DNA of 64,000 bases, from NCBI GenBank assembly GCA_902489945.1, contig CABUBZ010000001.1, positions 49,603 through 113,602 of the forward strand, in the 5' to 3' direction. Made by a program: the position numbers and the translations under genes. The notes under the pieces are model-generated. The model was not told the origin of the DNA, made no database searches, and saw nothing but the letters and a program-made list of their open reading frames with translations. The stretch is from an uncultured Collinsella sp. Lineage in GTDB: Bacteria > Actinomycetota > Coriobacteriia > Coriobacteriales > Coriobacteriaceae. Below are positions 26,259-33,931 of this stretch, piece by piece (the stretch's first letter is position 1; every line of letters starts with the position of its first letter).

Positions 26259-27257
26259 GTGAAGCATAAGGTGCTCTATTACATGGTCGACGGTTCGACC
26301 GAGGCGGGCCAGGCGGCGCTCGACGCAATCGAAGGCGGCAACCAGATTGAGCTGGTGGGCTGCGCGCATGAGCCCAATGTCTGCCCCACTGCCGAGCAGC
26401 TGGCAGGCTGCGAGGGCTTTGTCGGCGAGTTCGGTCCCGTTGACGATGCATGTGCCGACGCTATGGCAGCCGCGGGAATGCGCATTGTCTCGAACATGTC
26501 TATCGGCCTGAACCACGTTGCCGTCGACCGGCTGGCCTCACATGGCATCACCGTCACCAACTGTCCCGGATACTGCTCGGACGATGTCGCCCAGCACACC
26601 GTTGCCCTGATGCTCGACCTGATGCGACAGGTCACGTTGCTCAACCGCGACGTGCGCGACGGCGCCTGGAATCCGCTGGGCGGGTATACCATGCACCGTA
26701 CGCAAGGCCGCACGTTGGGATTGGTCTTTTTTGGCAGCATCGCGCGCGCCGTCGCGCCCATCGCGCAGGCGCTCGGCATGAAGGTACTGGTGTGGGCGCC
26801 GACCAAGACGGCAGAAGAGCTTGCCGCCGCCGGTTGCGCCAAGGCTCAAACGCTCGATGAACTGCTCGGCACATCGGATATCGTCAGCCTGCATTGTCCG
26901 CTGATTCCCGAGACCGAGAAGCTGATTGGCAAGCGCGAACTTGCGCTTATGAAACCCACGGCATTTTTGATTAACACGGCCCGCGGGCCCATCGTGGATG
27001 AGAATGCCCTAGTCGCCGCGTTGGACGAGGGCATCGCCAGCGGTGGCACGCGCGGCATCTGCGGCGCCGCGCTCGACGTGCTCGCCGATGAGACCGCGCC
27101 CAACCAGGCTCTGATCGCGCACCCGCGCTGCATTGTCACGCCCCATTGTGCGTACAGCACGCAGGAAGCCTACGACACCGTCCGTCGCATGTCGCTGCAG
27201 GCCGTAGTAGACAAGCTCGTCTTTAACCGCAAGCCCGAACACACCGTTACCGAATAA
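26259..27257 (+). CDS. D-isomer-specific 2-hydroxyacid dehydrogenase family protein
   Basis: NAD(P)-dependent dehydrogenase of 332 residues. The catalytic triad is visible as Arg242 (NTARGPIVDE), Glu278 (DVLADE) and His296 (TPHCAYST). The nucleotide motif reads GLVFFGSIA instead of GxGxxG, losing two of the three glycines, so cofactor binding may be altered. It starts at GTG after AGGAGG. Members include phosphoglycerate, glyoxylate, D-lactate and C-terminal-binding-type enzymes; the substrate cannot be told. It stands alone, with repeat elements before and after. Confidence 0.88.
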   Translation: MKHKVLYYMVDGSTEAGQAALDAIEGGNQIELVGCAHEPNVCPTAEQLAGCEGFVGEFGPVDDACADAMAAAGMRIVSNMSIGLNHVAVDRLASHGITVTNCPGYCSDDVAQHTVALMLDLMRQVTLLNRDVRDGAWNPLGGYTMHRTQGRTLGLVFFGSIARAVAPIAQALGMKVLVWAPTKTAEELAAAGCAKAQTLDELLGTSDIVSLHCPLIPETEKLIGKRELALMKPTAFLINTARGPIVDENALVAALDEGIASGGTRGICGAALDVLADETAPNQALIAHPRCIVTPHCAYSTQEAYDTVRRMSLQAVVDKLVFNRKPEHTVTE

Positions 27258-27290
27258 TTGGTGCAAAGTAACCTGACCCCAATGCACCAA
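27258..27290 (+). repeat. Intergenic repeat, family D, copy 2
   Basis: The 23 nt at 27258-27280 are identical to 15878-15900; TTGGTGCA and TGCACCAA are inverted ends. It starts immediately after the dehydrogenase stop codon. Confidence 0.7.
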
Positions 27291-27354
27291 TCACGGAACC
27301 GCCGATGCCATGGCAACGGCAGCGAGCGGCGGCCAGAGCGAACAAATTGGCATG

Positions 27355-27396
27355 AAAAGAGGGCGGCATAGACCTTTTGGTCATGCCGCCCTCTTT
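27355..27396. terminator. Bidirectional terminator at the uppP 3' end
   Basis: AAAGAGGGCGGCAT/ATGCCGCCCTCTTT with inner GACC/GGTC and a TTTT loop. U-rich ends occur on both strands. It serves uppP and possibly the convergent dehydrogenase gene. Confidence 0.8.
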
Positions 27397-27440
27397 GAAT
27401 GACAAGTTGTCGCTCTGGACGCCGCGCAGCGTCAACCAAG

Positions 27441-28421
27441 TTACAGGCCGAGCATAGGCTCCAGGACGAAGAAGTATGCGAGCACCACGATGCCCAGGAC
27501 GATGCGGTAGACGCCGAAGCACTTAAAGTCGTGACGACGGACAAAGCCCATGAGCCACTTGATGGCGATGAGCGAAACCACAAAGGCCACGACGCAGCCC
27601 ACGCCCAAGATGGCGACCTCGTTGGCGCCAAACGTGCCGCCCTTAATGAAGTACTTGACCAGCTTGAGCGCGCTCGCACCGAACATAACGGGGATGGCCA
27701 GGAAGAACGTGAACTTGGATGCCACCGAGCGCGTGCAGCCCAAAAGCAGGCCACCGATGATGGTGGAGCCAGAGCGCGACGTACCCGGCACCAGCGAAAG
27801 TACCTGGAAGCAACCGATGCCCAGCGCCGTCTTCCAGCTCAGGTCCTCGAGCGTAGTGATGGAGCCAAAGTCCAGGTCCTCGTCATCGTCCTCATCCTCG
27901 GCAACAGCCGCCGCGGGCGCCGCAAAGTGCGCACCGGCGGGACGTCCGCCCGCCACCACGGCGCGCGAGCCAAACGAACCCGCAACGGCCATTTCCTCGC
28001 GCTTGCTGGCACGCCAGTTCTCGATCACGATAAACAGCACGCCGTACACGATGAGCGCCAGCGCCACGACGGGAGCGTTATAGAAATGCTCCTCCATCCA
28101 GTCGTTGAGCGGCAGGCCAATCGCCGCGGCGGGAATACAGCCGAGCACGATCTTGCCCCACAGCACCCAGGTGTCGCGACGGCCCTCCTTGCCCTTGCTA
28201 GGCGAGAACGGGTTGAGCTCGTGGAAGAACAGCACACAGACGGCCAGAATGGCGCCAAGCTGAATCACGACCAGGAACATATTCCAGAACGTCTCGCTCA
28301 CGTTCATCTTGACGAACTCGTCCACCAAGATCATGTGGCCCGTCGACGAAACCGGCAACCATTCGGTGATGCCCTCGACCAGGCCCATGAAGGCAGATTT
28401 TAGAAGCTCGATAATATCCAA
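27441..28421 (-). CDS. uppP: Undecaprenyl-diphosphatase UppP (BacA) with acidic insertion
   Basis: Membrane phosphatase recycling undecaprenyl diphosphate for cell-wall synthesis; overproduction gives bacitracin resistance. The motifs EGITEWLPVSSTGH (16-29) and PGTSRSGST (212-220) form the active site. It starts at TTG with GAGGGGG upstream; no ATG fits the conserved N-terminus. At 326 residues it exceeds the usual ~275 because of an insert at about 140-190, Ala/Gly-rich and then strongly acidic (EDEDDDEDLD), between two helices. Terminator sequences follow. Confidence 0.92.
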   Translation of the reverse strand: MDIIELLKSAFMGLVEGITEWLPVSSTGHMILVDEFVKMNVSETFWNMFLVVIQLGAILAVCVLFFHELNPFSPSKGKEGRRDTWVLWGKIVLGCIPAAAIGLPLNDWMEEHFYNAPVVALALIVYGVLFIVIENWRASKREEMAVAGSFGSRAVVAGGRPAGAHFAAPAAAVAEDEDDDEDLDFGSITTLEDLSWKTALGIGCFQVLSLVPGTSRSGSTIIGGLLLGCTRSVASKFTFFLAIPVMFGASALKLVKYFIKGGTFGANEVAILGVGCVVAFVVSLIAIKWLMGFVRRHDFKCFGVYRIVLGIVVLAYFFVLEPMLGL

Positions 28422-28669
28422 AGGGACCCCCTCGTTTGACACCCGCCGGTAGATGTTCTGCGGACGATGCGGGCGATGTCCCATTATCAACCGTAACGGC
28501 GTGCCCAAACCGACCCTTACCAAAAAACTCGCCCGTTCACAGAATTGCGAGCGGTCAAACTGGAATCCTTGGGTATAACTGCAACAAGGTAAAGTGTCCG
28601 GCGGCCAACGCACCCGCGTCCGCCCGACGCACGAGCCCCGCGCCCGTGCGATAGACCAAGGAGGAAACC

Positions 28670-29107
28670 ATGAACGAGGGCTACACCAAGGTATTTGTTT
28701 CACTCGACGGTACTGAGCAGCAGGATTTTGTGCTCGCGCGCGCCATCAAGGTCGCCGCGAACAACGGCGCCAAGCTGATTATCGGGCACGTGATTGATTC
28801 GACGGCGCTCGAGAGTGCCGGAGCCTACCCGGTCGACCTAGTTAATGGCTTGGAGGAGGCCTTTAACAACTCGATCGCCAAGCAGCTCGAGGAAGCCAAG
28901 GCCAATCCCGACATTCCCGAGGTCGAAGTTATGATTCGCGCCGGCCGCATTCGCGAAACCCTCAAGGACGAGATGCTCGACGTGGTCAAGCCCGACCTGG
29001 TGCTCTGCGGTGCCCGCGGCCTATCCTCGATTAAGTATGCGCTGCTGGGCTCGATTTCGACGTTCCTGCTGCGTAACACGGACTGCGACATTTTGGTCGT
29101 GAAGTAG
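28670..29107 (+). CDS. Universal stress protein, UspA family
   Basis: 145-residue single Usp domain. The ATP-binding motif G-2x-G-9x-G-S is present as GARGLSSIKYALLGS (114-128), so it is the nucleotide-binding type. The N-terminal KVFVSLDGT strand is typical. AAGGAGG precedes the ATG. A TATAAC box about 95 nt upstream (near 28576) may be the promoter. A terminator follows some 150 nt downstream, after a palindromic element. Confidence 0.92.
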   Translation: MNEGYTKVFVSLDGTEQQDFVLARAIKVAANNGAKLIIGHVIDSTALESAGAYPVDLVNGLEEAFNNSIAKQLEEAKANPDIPEVEVMIRAGRIRETLKDEMLDVVKPDLVLCGARGLSSIKYALLGSISTFLLRNTDCDILVVK

Positions 29108-29120
29108 GTTCCTTCCCGTC

Positions 29121-29211
29121 GGCGCAAGGCCTGCGGGGTTATCACGCCGACGTCCTCGCCGCTTCGCGGCTGCGGGATGTCGGCTTAGATAGCCCCTCCC
29201 GGCCTTGCGCC
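29121..29211. repeat. Three-tier palindromic element downstream of uspA
   Basis: Nested perfect stems: GGCGCAAGGCC (29121-29131) with 29201-29211, GCCGAC (29146-29151) with GTCGGC (29179-29184), and GCCGC/GCGGC around TTC at the centre. It is non-coding. Confidence 0.7.
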
Positions 29212-29256
29212 TTCGTCACCGTACTTCAACGAGTTATCTGATTAAAAGATGGCGTA

Positions 29257-29283
29257 CCGCCCCGTTTGGGGCGGCACGTTTTT
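29257..29283 (+). terminator. Terminator of uspA
   Basis: CCGCCCC-GTTT-GGGGCGG followed by CACGTTTTT. The last bases reach the hipA stop. Confidence 0.85.
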
Positions 29284-29284
29284 G

Positions 29285-30577
29285 TTATGGGGCGATTCTG
29301 TTTAGGCGGGTTTGTACTTCTGGAATGATCTTATCGAACATTGCTTCTGCCTCAGGGAAACCTTCTTCTTTGAGGCTGCGCGCTGCATCTCTCAGTGCGT
29401 CTGGCACCTCACTGCAGGTGTCGTTAATCATTCCGGTGACGATCCCCTGGGGCAAACCCGCCTCGGCCATTTGCCTCAACACCGACTCGCGAGTCACATC
29501 ATCGATTTTTCGGCTTCCGCCAAACGAAACCCCCATCTCGCGAACGAGATTGGGATAGATCGTTGTACACAACACGTCGTAGAGCGGCGCCAACCTCACT
29601 TGCTTCCAGTCCTCGTCCCACACGAGTGACCAATTCTTAAGATGGTTGTCGCAGTTTCCTACGGCATAATCGAACAGTTGGTTATAGCCAACAAGAAACC
29701 TATCCTCCATCTGATTCGTCGACACCCTTCGTACCGCGTCGACGATAAGCCCCAGGTAATTGACGCCCGTTGGCTCATATTTAAGCTCGCGCGAAATGCC
29801 TTTTGCCTGACAAATGTCCTCCTGGTGCAGACGATTTGGAACCAGCAGCCCATCGAGCGAACGACCACCATTAGACATCGCTCGGTCAAACCGCTTCACG
29901 GCGATAATCGGTTCGGCATCTTCAACTCGAATTAGAAAGCACTCTTCGGCTGATAGATCCATCAGCGAAGCAGCTCTCACGCACATAGCTTCGCACACCG
30001 TCTCACCCGGAAATGCTTTCGACCCCGCTTTGAGGATATGCGTCGATGGGGCTGCCCCGTGGGGCAGATACCATCCATCGCATGAGTCATCACCCGCATG
30101 GTAGAGGCCGATTTTCGCCTGAGCGCCCGCAAGGGAAATTCGACTCTCGAGCGCAAGACCAAAGGCCACCTCCGCTGGCGCGTACGCCAGCTTGTTCAGC
30201 TGCTTCTCCCCTATCCCCTCATAGCCCATTTCGAGACCGTCGGCCGAAGGTTCTCGCGTCAAAATCAAAGCGCCAACGGGTTCGTTGCGAACCAAATCGA
30301 GGACCTTAAAGTAATCGCCGCGTTCCGCCCGAGCCTTTTTCTCAAGGTCTCTGTTGAGCTGTCCCTCTGGAATAATGCCGGAGAAAAAGGAGCTCGTTAC
30401 GTCCGGGCTGAATGTCTCGGCCGACAAGGGCAACGAGGACGAAATCGGAACCGCGTCAGCATTCTCGAGGTACTCGGGGACATAGGTGAATAGCGGAAGC
30501 CCAGCATTCTCTTCCAATATGCCAAGCAGCTGGTAGGATCCCTTAAACTCACGATGAACGAACAGCGTGCCGCCCAT
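29285..30577 (-). CDS. hipA: HipA-like serine/threonine kinase toxin
   Basis: Type II toxin of the HipA family, a kinase that in E. coli phosphorylates glutamyl-tRNA synthetase and induces persistence. It has an N-terminal HipA_N region, a P-loop-like SLAGAQAK (148-155), the catalytic GNCDNHLKN (Asp310, Asn315) and metal-binding Asp334 in APLYDV. It is 430 residues, full length. The ATG overlaps the hipB stop (TAATG). All key residues are intact, so activity is expected. The local GC content is lower than in neighbouring genes, hinting at transfer. Confidence 0.92.
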   Translation of the reverse strand: MGGTLFVHREFKGSYQLLGILEENAGLPLFTYVPEYLENADAVPISSSLPLSAETFSPDVTSSFFSGIIPEGQLNRDLEKKARAERGDYFKVLDLVRNEPVGALILTREPSADGLEMGYEGIGEKQLNKLAYAPAEVAFGLALESRISLAGAQAKIGLYHAGDDSCDGWYLPHGAAPSTHILKAGSKAFPGETVCEAMCVRAASLMDLSAEECFLIRVEDAEPIIAVKRFDRAMSNGGRSLDGLLVPNRLHQEDICQAKGISRELKYEPTGVNYLGLIVDAVRRVSTNQMEDRFLVGYNQLFDYAVGNCDNHLKNWSLVWDEDWKQVRLAPLYDVLCTTIYPNLVREMGVSFGGSRKIDDVTRESVLRQMAEAGLPQGIVTGMINDTCSEVPDALRDAARSLKEEGFPEAEAMFDKIIPEVQTRLNRIAP

Positions 30578-30867
30578 TATTTTCCCCTCACCTTCAGAAT
30601 AAAATCGATATCCACAATGGAGGCGTAGTCGAAAATGACGCCGATTTCGACCGTTGTCCGCCCCCGCTCGATATCGCCTATCACACGAAGGCTGCGACCC
30701 GTCATAGTCGCGACGTCGCGTTGAGTTAGGCCAAGCTCACGCCTTCTAAGCCTAAGGGCCTTCCCCATCTCGCCCGGATCGAAAACCATGCGTTCCGAGA
30801 AAGCAGTTTCAGACGGCTTAAGTTTGATGCGTCCATCGAGCACTTTAGTCGTTGTCACCGTTCTCAT
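30577..30867 (-). CDS. hipB: HipB-like antitoxin, XRE-type regulator
   Basis: 96 residues with an XRE helix-turn-helix (about 33-85: ALRLRRRELGLTQRDVATM...RVIGDIERGRTTVEI). It would bind operators upstream and neutralise HipA. A 30-residue N-terminal extension precedes the HTH. AAGGAG lies before the ATG. It is directly downstream of three 24-bp palindromic boxes. The pair with hipA is a standard toxin-antitoxin layout, antitoxin first. Confidence 0.9.
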   Translation of the reverse strand: MRTVTTTKVLDGRIKLKPSETAFSERMVFDPGEMGKALRLRRRELGLTQRDVATMTGRSLRVIGDIERGRTTVEIGVIFDYASIVDIDFILKVRGK

Positions 30868-30879
30868 GCCGCTCCTTAG

Positions 30880-30981
30880 CTATGTTCCCAGTCGTGAACA
30901 TAGTATAGAACTGTATAGCTATGTTCCCGAACGTGATTATAGCTTTACAAGTAATACCTATACTCACGTTCGTGAACATAG
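30880..30981 (-). promoter_or_regulatory. Array of three HipB-type operators, 39-bp period
   Basis: Three 24-bp boxes lie at 30880-30903, 30919-30942 and 30958-30981 (the third in reverse orientation). All share CTATGTTC, then about ACGAACGT, then GAxxATAG. Start-to-start spacing is exactly 39 bp both times. Candidate -10 boxes (TATAAT, TATACT on the minus strand) fall within or between the boxes, so binding should block transcription. Confidence 0.8.
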
Positions 30982-31044
30982 TAGCCAAAGCGATCGCCAT
31001 CCTCCTAAACGGGAAGATTCCGTCGATCGCGCCACGCGGACCGG

Positions 31045-32088
31045 CTACTCGAAGTATTGGAATTTGTTCGTTGAGAAGGCGAAGGTTACGGTGAATCCTT
31101 TGCCGGGCTCCGAGGCAGCGGTGACGTCGATGCCCATTTTGGAGCATAGGCGCGCCACCAAGTAGAGGCCGATGCCCGTTGCGCGCTTGGTCGTGCGGCC
31201 GTTGTCGCCGGTAAAGCCCTTCTCGAACACACGGGGCAGGTCAGCTGCGCTCACGCCGCAACCGTTGTCGGCAACGGTAAGCTCAATACGCTCGCTCGCC
31301 TGGCCTTCGTCCAGTAGCGCGCCCGAAAACGTAATCTTCGCACCGTCCTCGCGCGCGTATTTAATGCTGTTCTGAATAAGTTGGCCCAGGATAAACTCGA
31401 GCCACTTCTCGTCGGTAAAGACCTCAAAATCGAGGTCCTCGCACACCGGCGCCACATGCGCCGCGATGAGCTCGCGCGCGTTGGCCTTAATCGCGCCCGT
31501 CACCAGGGCCTTGAGGCTCCAGCGGCGAATCAGATAGTCGCGCTCCACGACTTCCGAGCGCGCATAGTAGAGCGCCTGGTCGATGTAGCGCTCCACGCGG
31601 GCCAGCTCGCGACCCAGGTCATCCACGCGCGATAGGTCGTCTTCGCTGCCGTCCAGGTTTTCCAAGATCAGATGGGCTGCCGCCAGGGGCAGCTTGGCCT
31701 CGTGAGCCCAACTCTCGATATAGTCGCGATAGTCGTCGGTTTGACGGCGACCTTCGGCTACCTCATCGCAAGCTGCCTTGCCCACGCGGCGCAGGACCTC
31801 GTACTCGAGCTCGCCCTCGGCATAAGTCGGGCACTGTACCATCTCCTGCACCCACGCGGGGCTCTCCAGCTCCTCGGCCGCGCGCTCCAGCTGGCGCAGA
31901 AAACGACGACGGCGCACGTACTCGATCACAACGCCTAGCATGCCAAAGATAAGAGACACGCCGACCGCAATGACCACGATAGAGACAGGCGCCCCGGCGA
32001 CCGTCAGCACAAAGCAGCTCAACAGCACGCCGCACGTCCATACGGCGACGGGGAGCAGCGCGTCTTTAAAGAACTTGGCAAACGACAT
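31045..32088 (-). CDS. Sensor histidine kinase, BceS-like
   Basis: 347 residues with two closely spaced transmembrane helices (about 10-30 and 36-58) and almost no extracellular loop, the intramembrane-sensing layout. The phospho-acceptor is His129 in SWAHEAKLPL. The ATPase part shows NSIKYA, DNGCGV, FEKGFTG and GIGLYLV. It follows its response regulator by 9 nt. BceS kinases normally act with an ABC exporter that senses cell-wall peptides; no such transporter gene is adjacent here. Confidence 0.92.
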   Translation of the reverse strand: MSFAKFFKDALLPVAVWTCGVLLSCFVLTVAGAPVSIVVIAVGVSLIFGMLGVVIEYVRRRRFLRQLERAAEELESPAWVQEMVQCPTYAEGELEYEVLRRVGKAACDEVAEGRRQTDDYRDYIESWAHEAKLPLAAAHLILENLDGSEDDLSRVDDLGRELARVERYIDQALYYARSEVVERDYLIRRWSLKALVTGAIKANARELIAAHVAPVCEDLDFEVFTDEKWLEFILGQLIQNSIKYAREDGAKITFSGALLDEGQASERIELTVADNGCGVSAADLPRVFEKGFTGDNGRTTKRATGIGLYLVARLCSKMGIDVTAASEPGKGFTVTFAFSTNKFQYFE

Positions 32089-32097
32089 GGCCGGCCC

Positions 32098-32769
32098 CTA
32101 GACCGAATAGCCCTGGCCGCGGTGCGTGGTCAGATACCCCTTGATGCCGATTTTTTCGAGCGTAGTGCGCAGGCGGTTGATGTTGACGGTGAGCGTATTG
32201 TCGTCCACGAAGGCATCGGAGTCCCACAGGTCCTGCATGATGGCCGAGCGCGAGACGATTTTGCCCGCGCGGCTCAGGAGTAGCGACAGAATGCGCAGCT
32301 CATTTTTGGTGAGTTCGGTGCTGTCGCCGGTTGCCGTGTTGGTGACCGCGGAGCGGGCAAGGTCGAGCTCCAGCCCCTTGTGGACGAGCGTGCTGCGCTC
32401 GCCGGCCGCCGAGGTGCGGCGCAGCAGCGCGTTGATGCGCGCCACGAGCACGCGCGCGCTGTAGGGCTTGGGAACAAAGTCGTCTGCGCCGAGTGTCATG
32501 GCCATGACCTCGTCGATTTCGGTCGTGCGCGAGGTGAGGACGATTATGGGAACCTCGGATTCGCGGCGGACTTCATGGCAGATGTGCTGACCATCTTTGA
32601 CGGGGAGCGTAAGGTCGAGCAGTACCAGGTCGGGCGCGGCGGCCAAGATGTCGCGCGAGACATGCTCAAACGATTCGCAGGCCTCGACCGTAAAGCCGGC
32701 ACGGGCCAGGATGTCGACGAGCTCGCGGCGGATGGGTTCGTCGTCCTCAACGATATAGATCAGCGCCAT
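32098..32769 (-). CDS. OmpR-family response regulator, BceR-like
   Basis: 223 residues. The receiver has an acidic pocket in VEDDE, phospho-acceptor Asp52 in LLDLTLP and switch lysine in VPKPYSARVL. The C-terminal winged helix shows LTKNELRILSLLLS and RGQGYSV. It is encoded immediately before the BceS-like kinase. Its targets are not identifiable here; envelope-stress or bacitracin-type resistance genes are expected from the family. Confidence 0.93.
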   Translation of the reverse strand: MALIYIVEDDEPIRRELVDILARAGFTVEACESFEHVSRDILAAAPDLVLLDLTLPVKDGQHICHEVRRESEVPIIVLTSRTTEIDEVMAMTLGADDFVPKPYSARVLVARINALLRRTSAAGERSTLVHKGLELDLARSAVTNTATGDSTELTKNELRILSLLLSRAGKIVSRSAIMQDLWDSDAFVDDNTLTVNINRLRTTLEKIGIKGYLTTHRGQGYSV

Positions 32770-32948
32770 GGATTACGCTCCCCTCTTGGTTGTCTTGCCA
32801 CCATTATGGCCGCGAACCCGCAGGCGTGCGCCACGCGCGGTGCCAAGGTGACAGAACTGTTCGCGAGCGGTGGCGTTGGGCACGTCTCGCGCTCGCAACG
32901 TATACGGGGGCCAAAATGATTTTTTAATCCCCGTCCCAGAAAAATCAT

Positions 32949-33680
32949 TTAGCGGCGGGCGCGGAGCTTTTCGTAGCCGTCGGCAAAGAAGGCGACCGTG
33001 GCGGCGTCGGGCTCGGCGGCATCGGCGTCGGTGGCGGAAACCACGCCGTGCTCGTCGCTCACCAGGAACAGTGCGCCCTTGAGCTGAGCGGGGATATCCA
33101 CGCGCGTGACCGGCATGTCCTTGGTTTGGGCCAGCTGCTCGATGAGCGTCGCCGTACCGCACAGGCACTCGTCCGCCGGCGCCACAAAGGCCAGCTCGCC
33201 GTTGTTGACGGCAGCGAGCAGCTCGGGTGCCACGCCGGTCTCGTCGGCCTCGGAGCGGGCCTCGGCAGAACGGGCGCGCAGTGCCTTGGCCGACGTGTCG
33301 GCCAGCGGCTCGTACTCCCCCACCGTCATGGCGGCATTGCCGTTCACATCGATCACCAGCATGAGCACGCCGTCGTGGGCGGTGTAGTCGCCCTCGGCAA
33401 GCGACCACTCAACGTGCTGCTTGGCCCAGCTGAGCATGTTATGGGTGAGCGGCTCGCCCTGCACCAAGCGCTCGGACAGCGCGCGGATGTGGCGGTTGAG
33501 CATGGGCACCTTTTTGTTGGACATGCGCCAACGGCAGATGAGCGCGGGCTTATCGAGCGTGAACTTCTCGACCGCCTCCTGATTGGCGCAAAAGTCCTCG
33601 TACGCACGCTGATCCTCGGCATTGCCAAACAGCTCGGCATCATCAATCTGGGGCATGGTTGTACCTTTCGTGTTAGTCAT
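32949..33680 (-). CDS. Hypothetical protein, 243 residues, unrecognised
   Basis: A soluble acidic protein without signal or membrane segment. Notable stretches are WRMSNKKVPMLNRHIRALSERL (middle part) and HDGVLMLVIDVNGNAAMTVG near residue 105. A Cys pair (CLCG) lies near 170 and an Ala/Asp-rich C-terminal region follows. The start at 33680 has GAGGA upstream; an internal ATG (MPQIDDAEL, 33656) after AAAGGT is equally possible. It is preceded by the purH terminator and followed by the BceRS-like pair. I do not recognise its family. Confidence 0.75.
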   Translation of the reverse strand: MTNTKGTTMPQIDDAELFGNAEDQRAYEDFCANQEAVEKFTLDKPALICRWRMSNKKVPMLNRHIRALSERLVQGEPLTHNMLSWAKQHVEWSLAEGDYTAHDGVLMLVIDVNGNAAMTVGEYEPLADTSAKALRARSAEARSEADETGVAPELLAAVNNGELAFVAPADECLCGTATLIEQLAQTKDMPVTRVDIPAQLKGALFLVSDEHGVVSATDADAAEPDAATVAFFADGYEKLRARR

Positions 33681-33696
33681 TCCGTCCTCTTATACC

Positions 33697-33732
33697 AAAA
33701 AGACGGCCCTCCAAACGGAGCAGCCGTCTTTT
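33697..33732. terminator. Terminator downstream of purH
   Basis: AAAAAGACGGC and GCCGTCTTTT pair over an inner TCC/GGA. On the minus strand it ends in a T5 run. It lies about 200 nt after the purH stop, behind the structured element. Confidence 0.8.
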
Positions 33733-33803
33733 GCAGAGATTATTTTAGAAGCGAGGCAAGTCCAAGGGACGAGATAACATCCCATCCTCCCCAGTCAACC
33801 TAA

Positions 33804-33919
33804 CAGGTCGGCGAGGGTTGCCCAGATGCCGCAGATTGCCGTGAAAGAGGAGCGACGCGTACTTGGGTACGCGAGCGACGAATGAACGGCAAGGTGCGGC
33901 GGCTGGGCAAGCCGCAGCG
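33804..33919 (-). ncRNA. Structured intergenic element J, copy 1 (3' of purH)
   Basis: About 116 nt, roughly nine-tenths identical to 55213-55329. It folds as a long compound hairpin: GGTTGCCCAG-type outer arm, TGCCGCA/TGCGGC and TTGCCG/CGGCAA middle stems, and an apical GCGTAC/GTACGC hairpin. It starts 12 nt after the purH stop. It could be a dispersed repeat, an RNA stabiliser or a regulator; sequence alone does not decide. Confidence 0.6.
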
Positions 33920-33931
33920 CCGCTTCCCTAC

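Noticed and set aside
29285..30867. hipBA as part of a larger defence island
   Set aside because: Neighbours on both sides are ordinary genes (uspA, two-component pair); no restriction, CRISPR or phage genes nearby.
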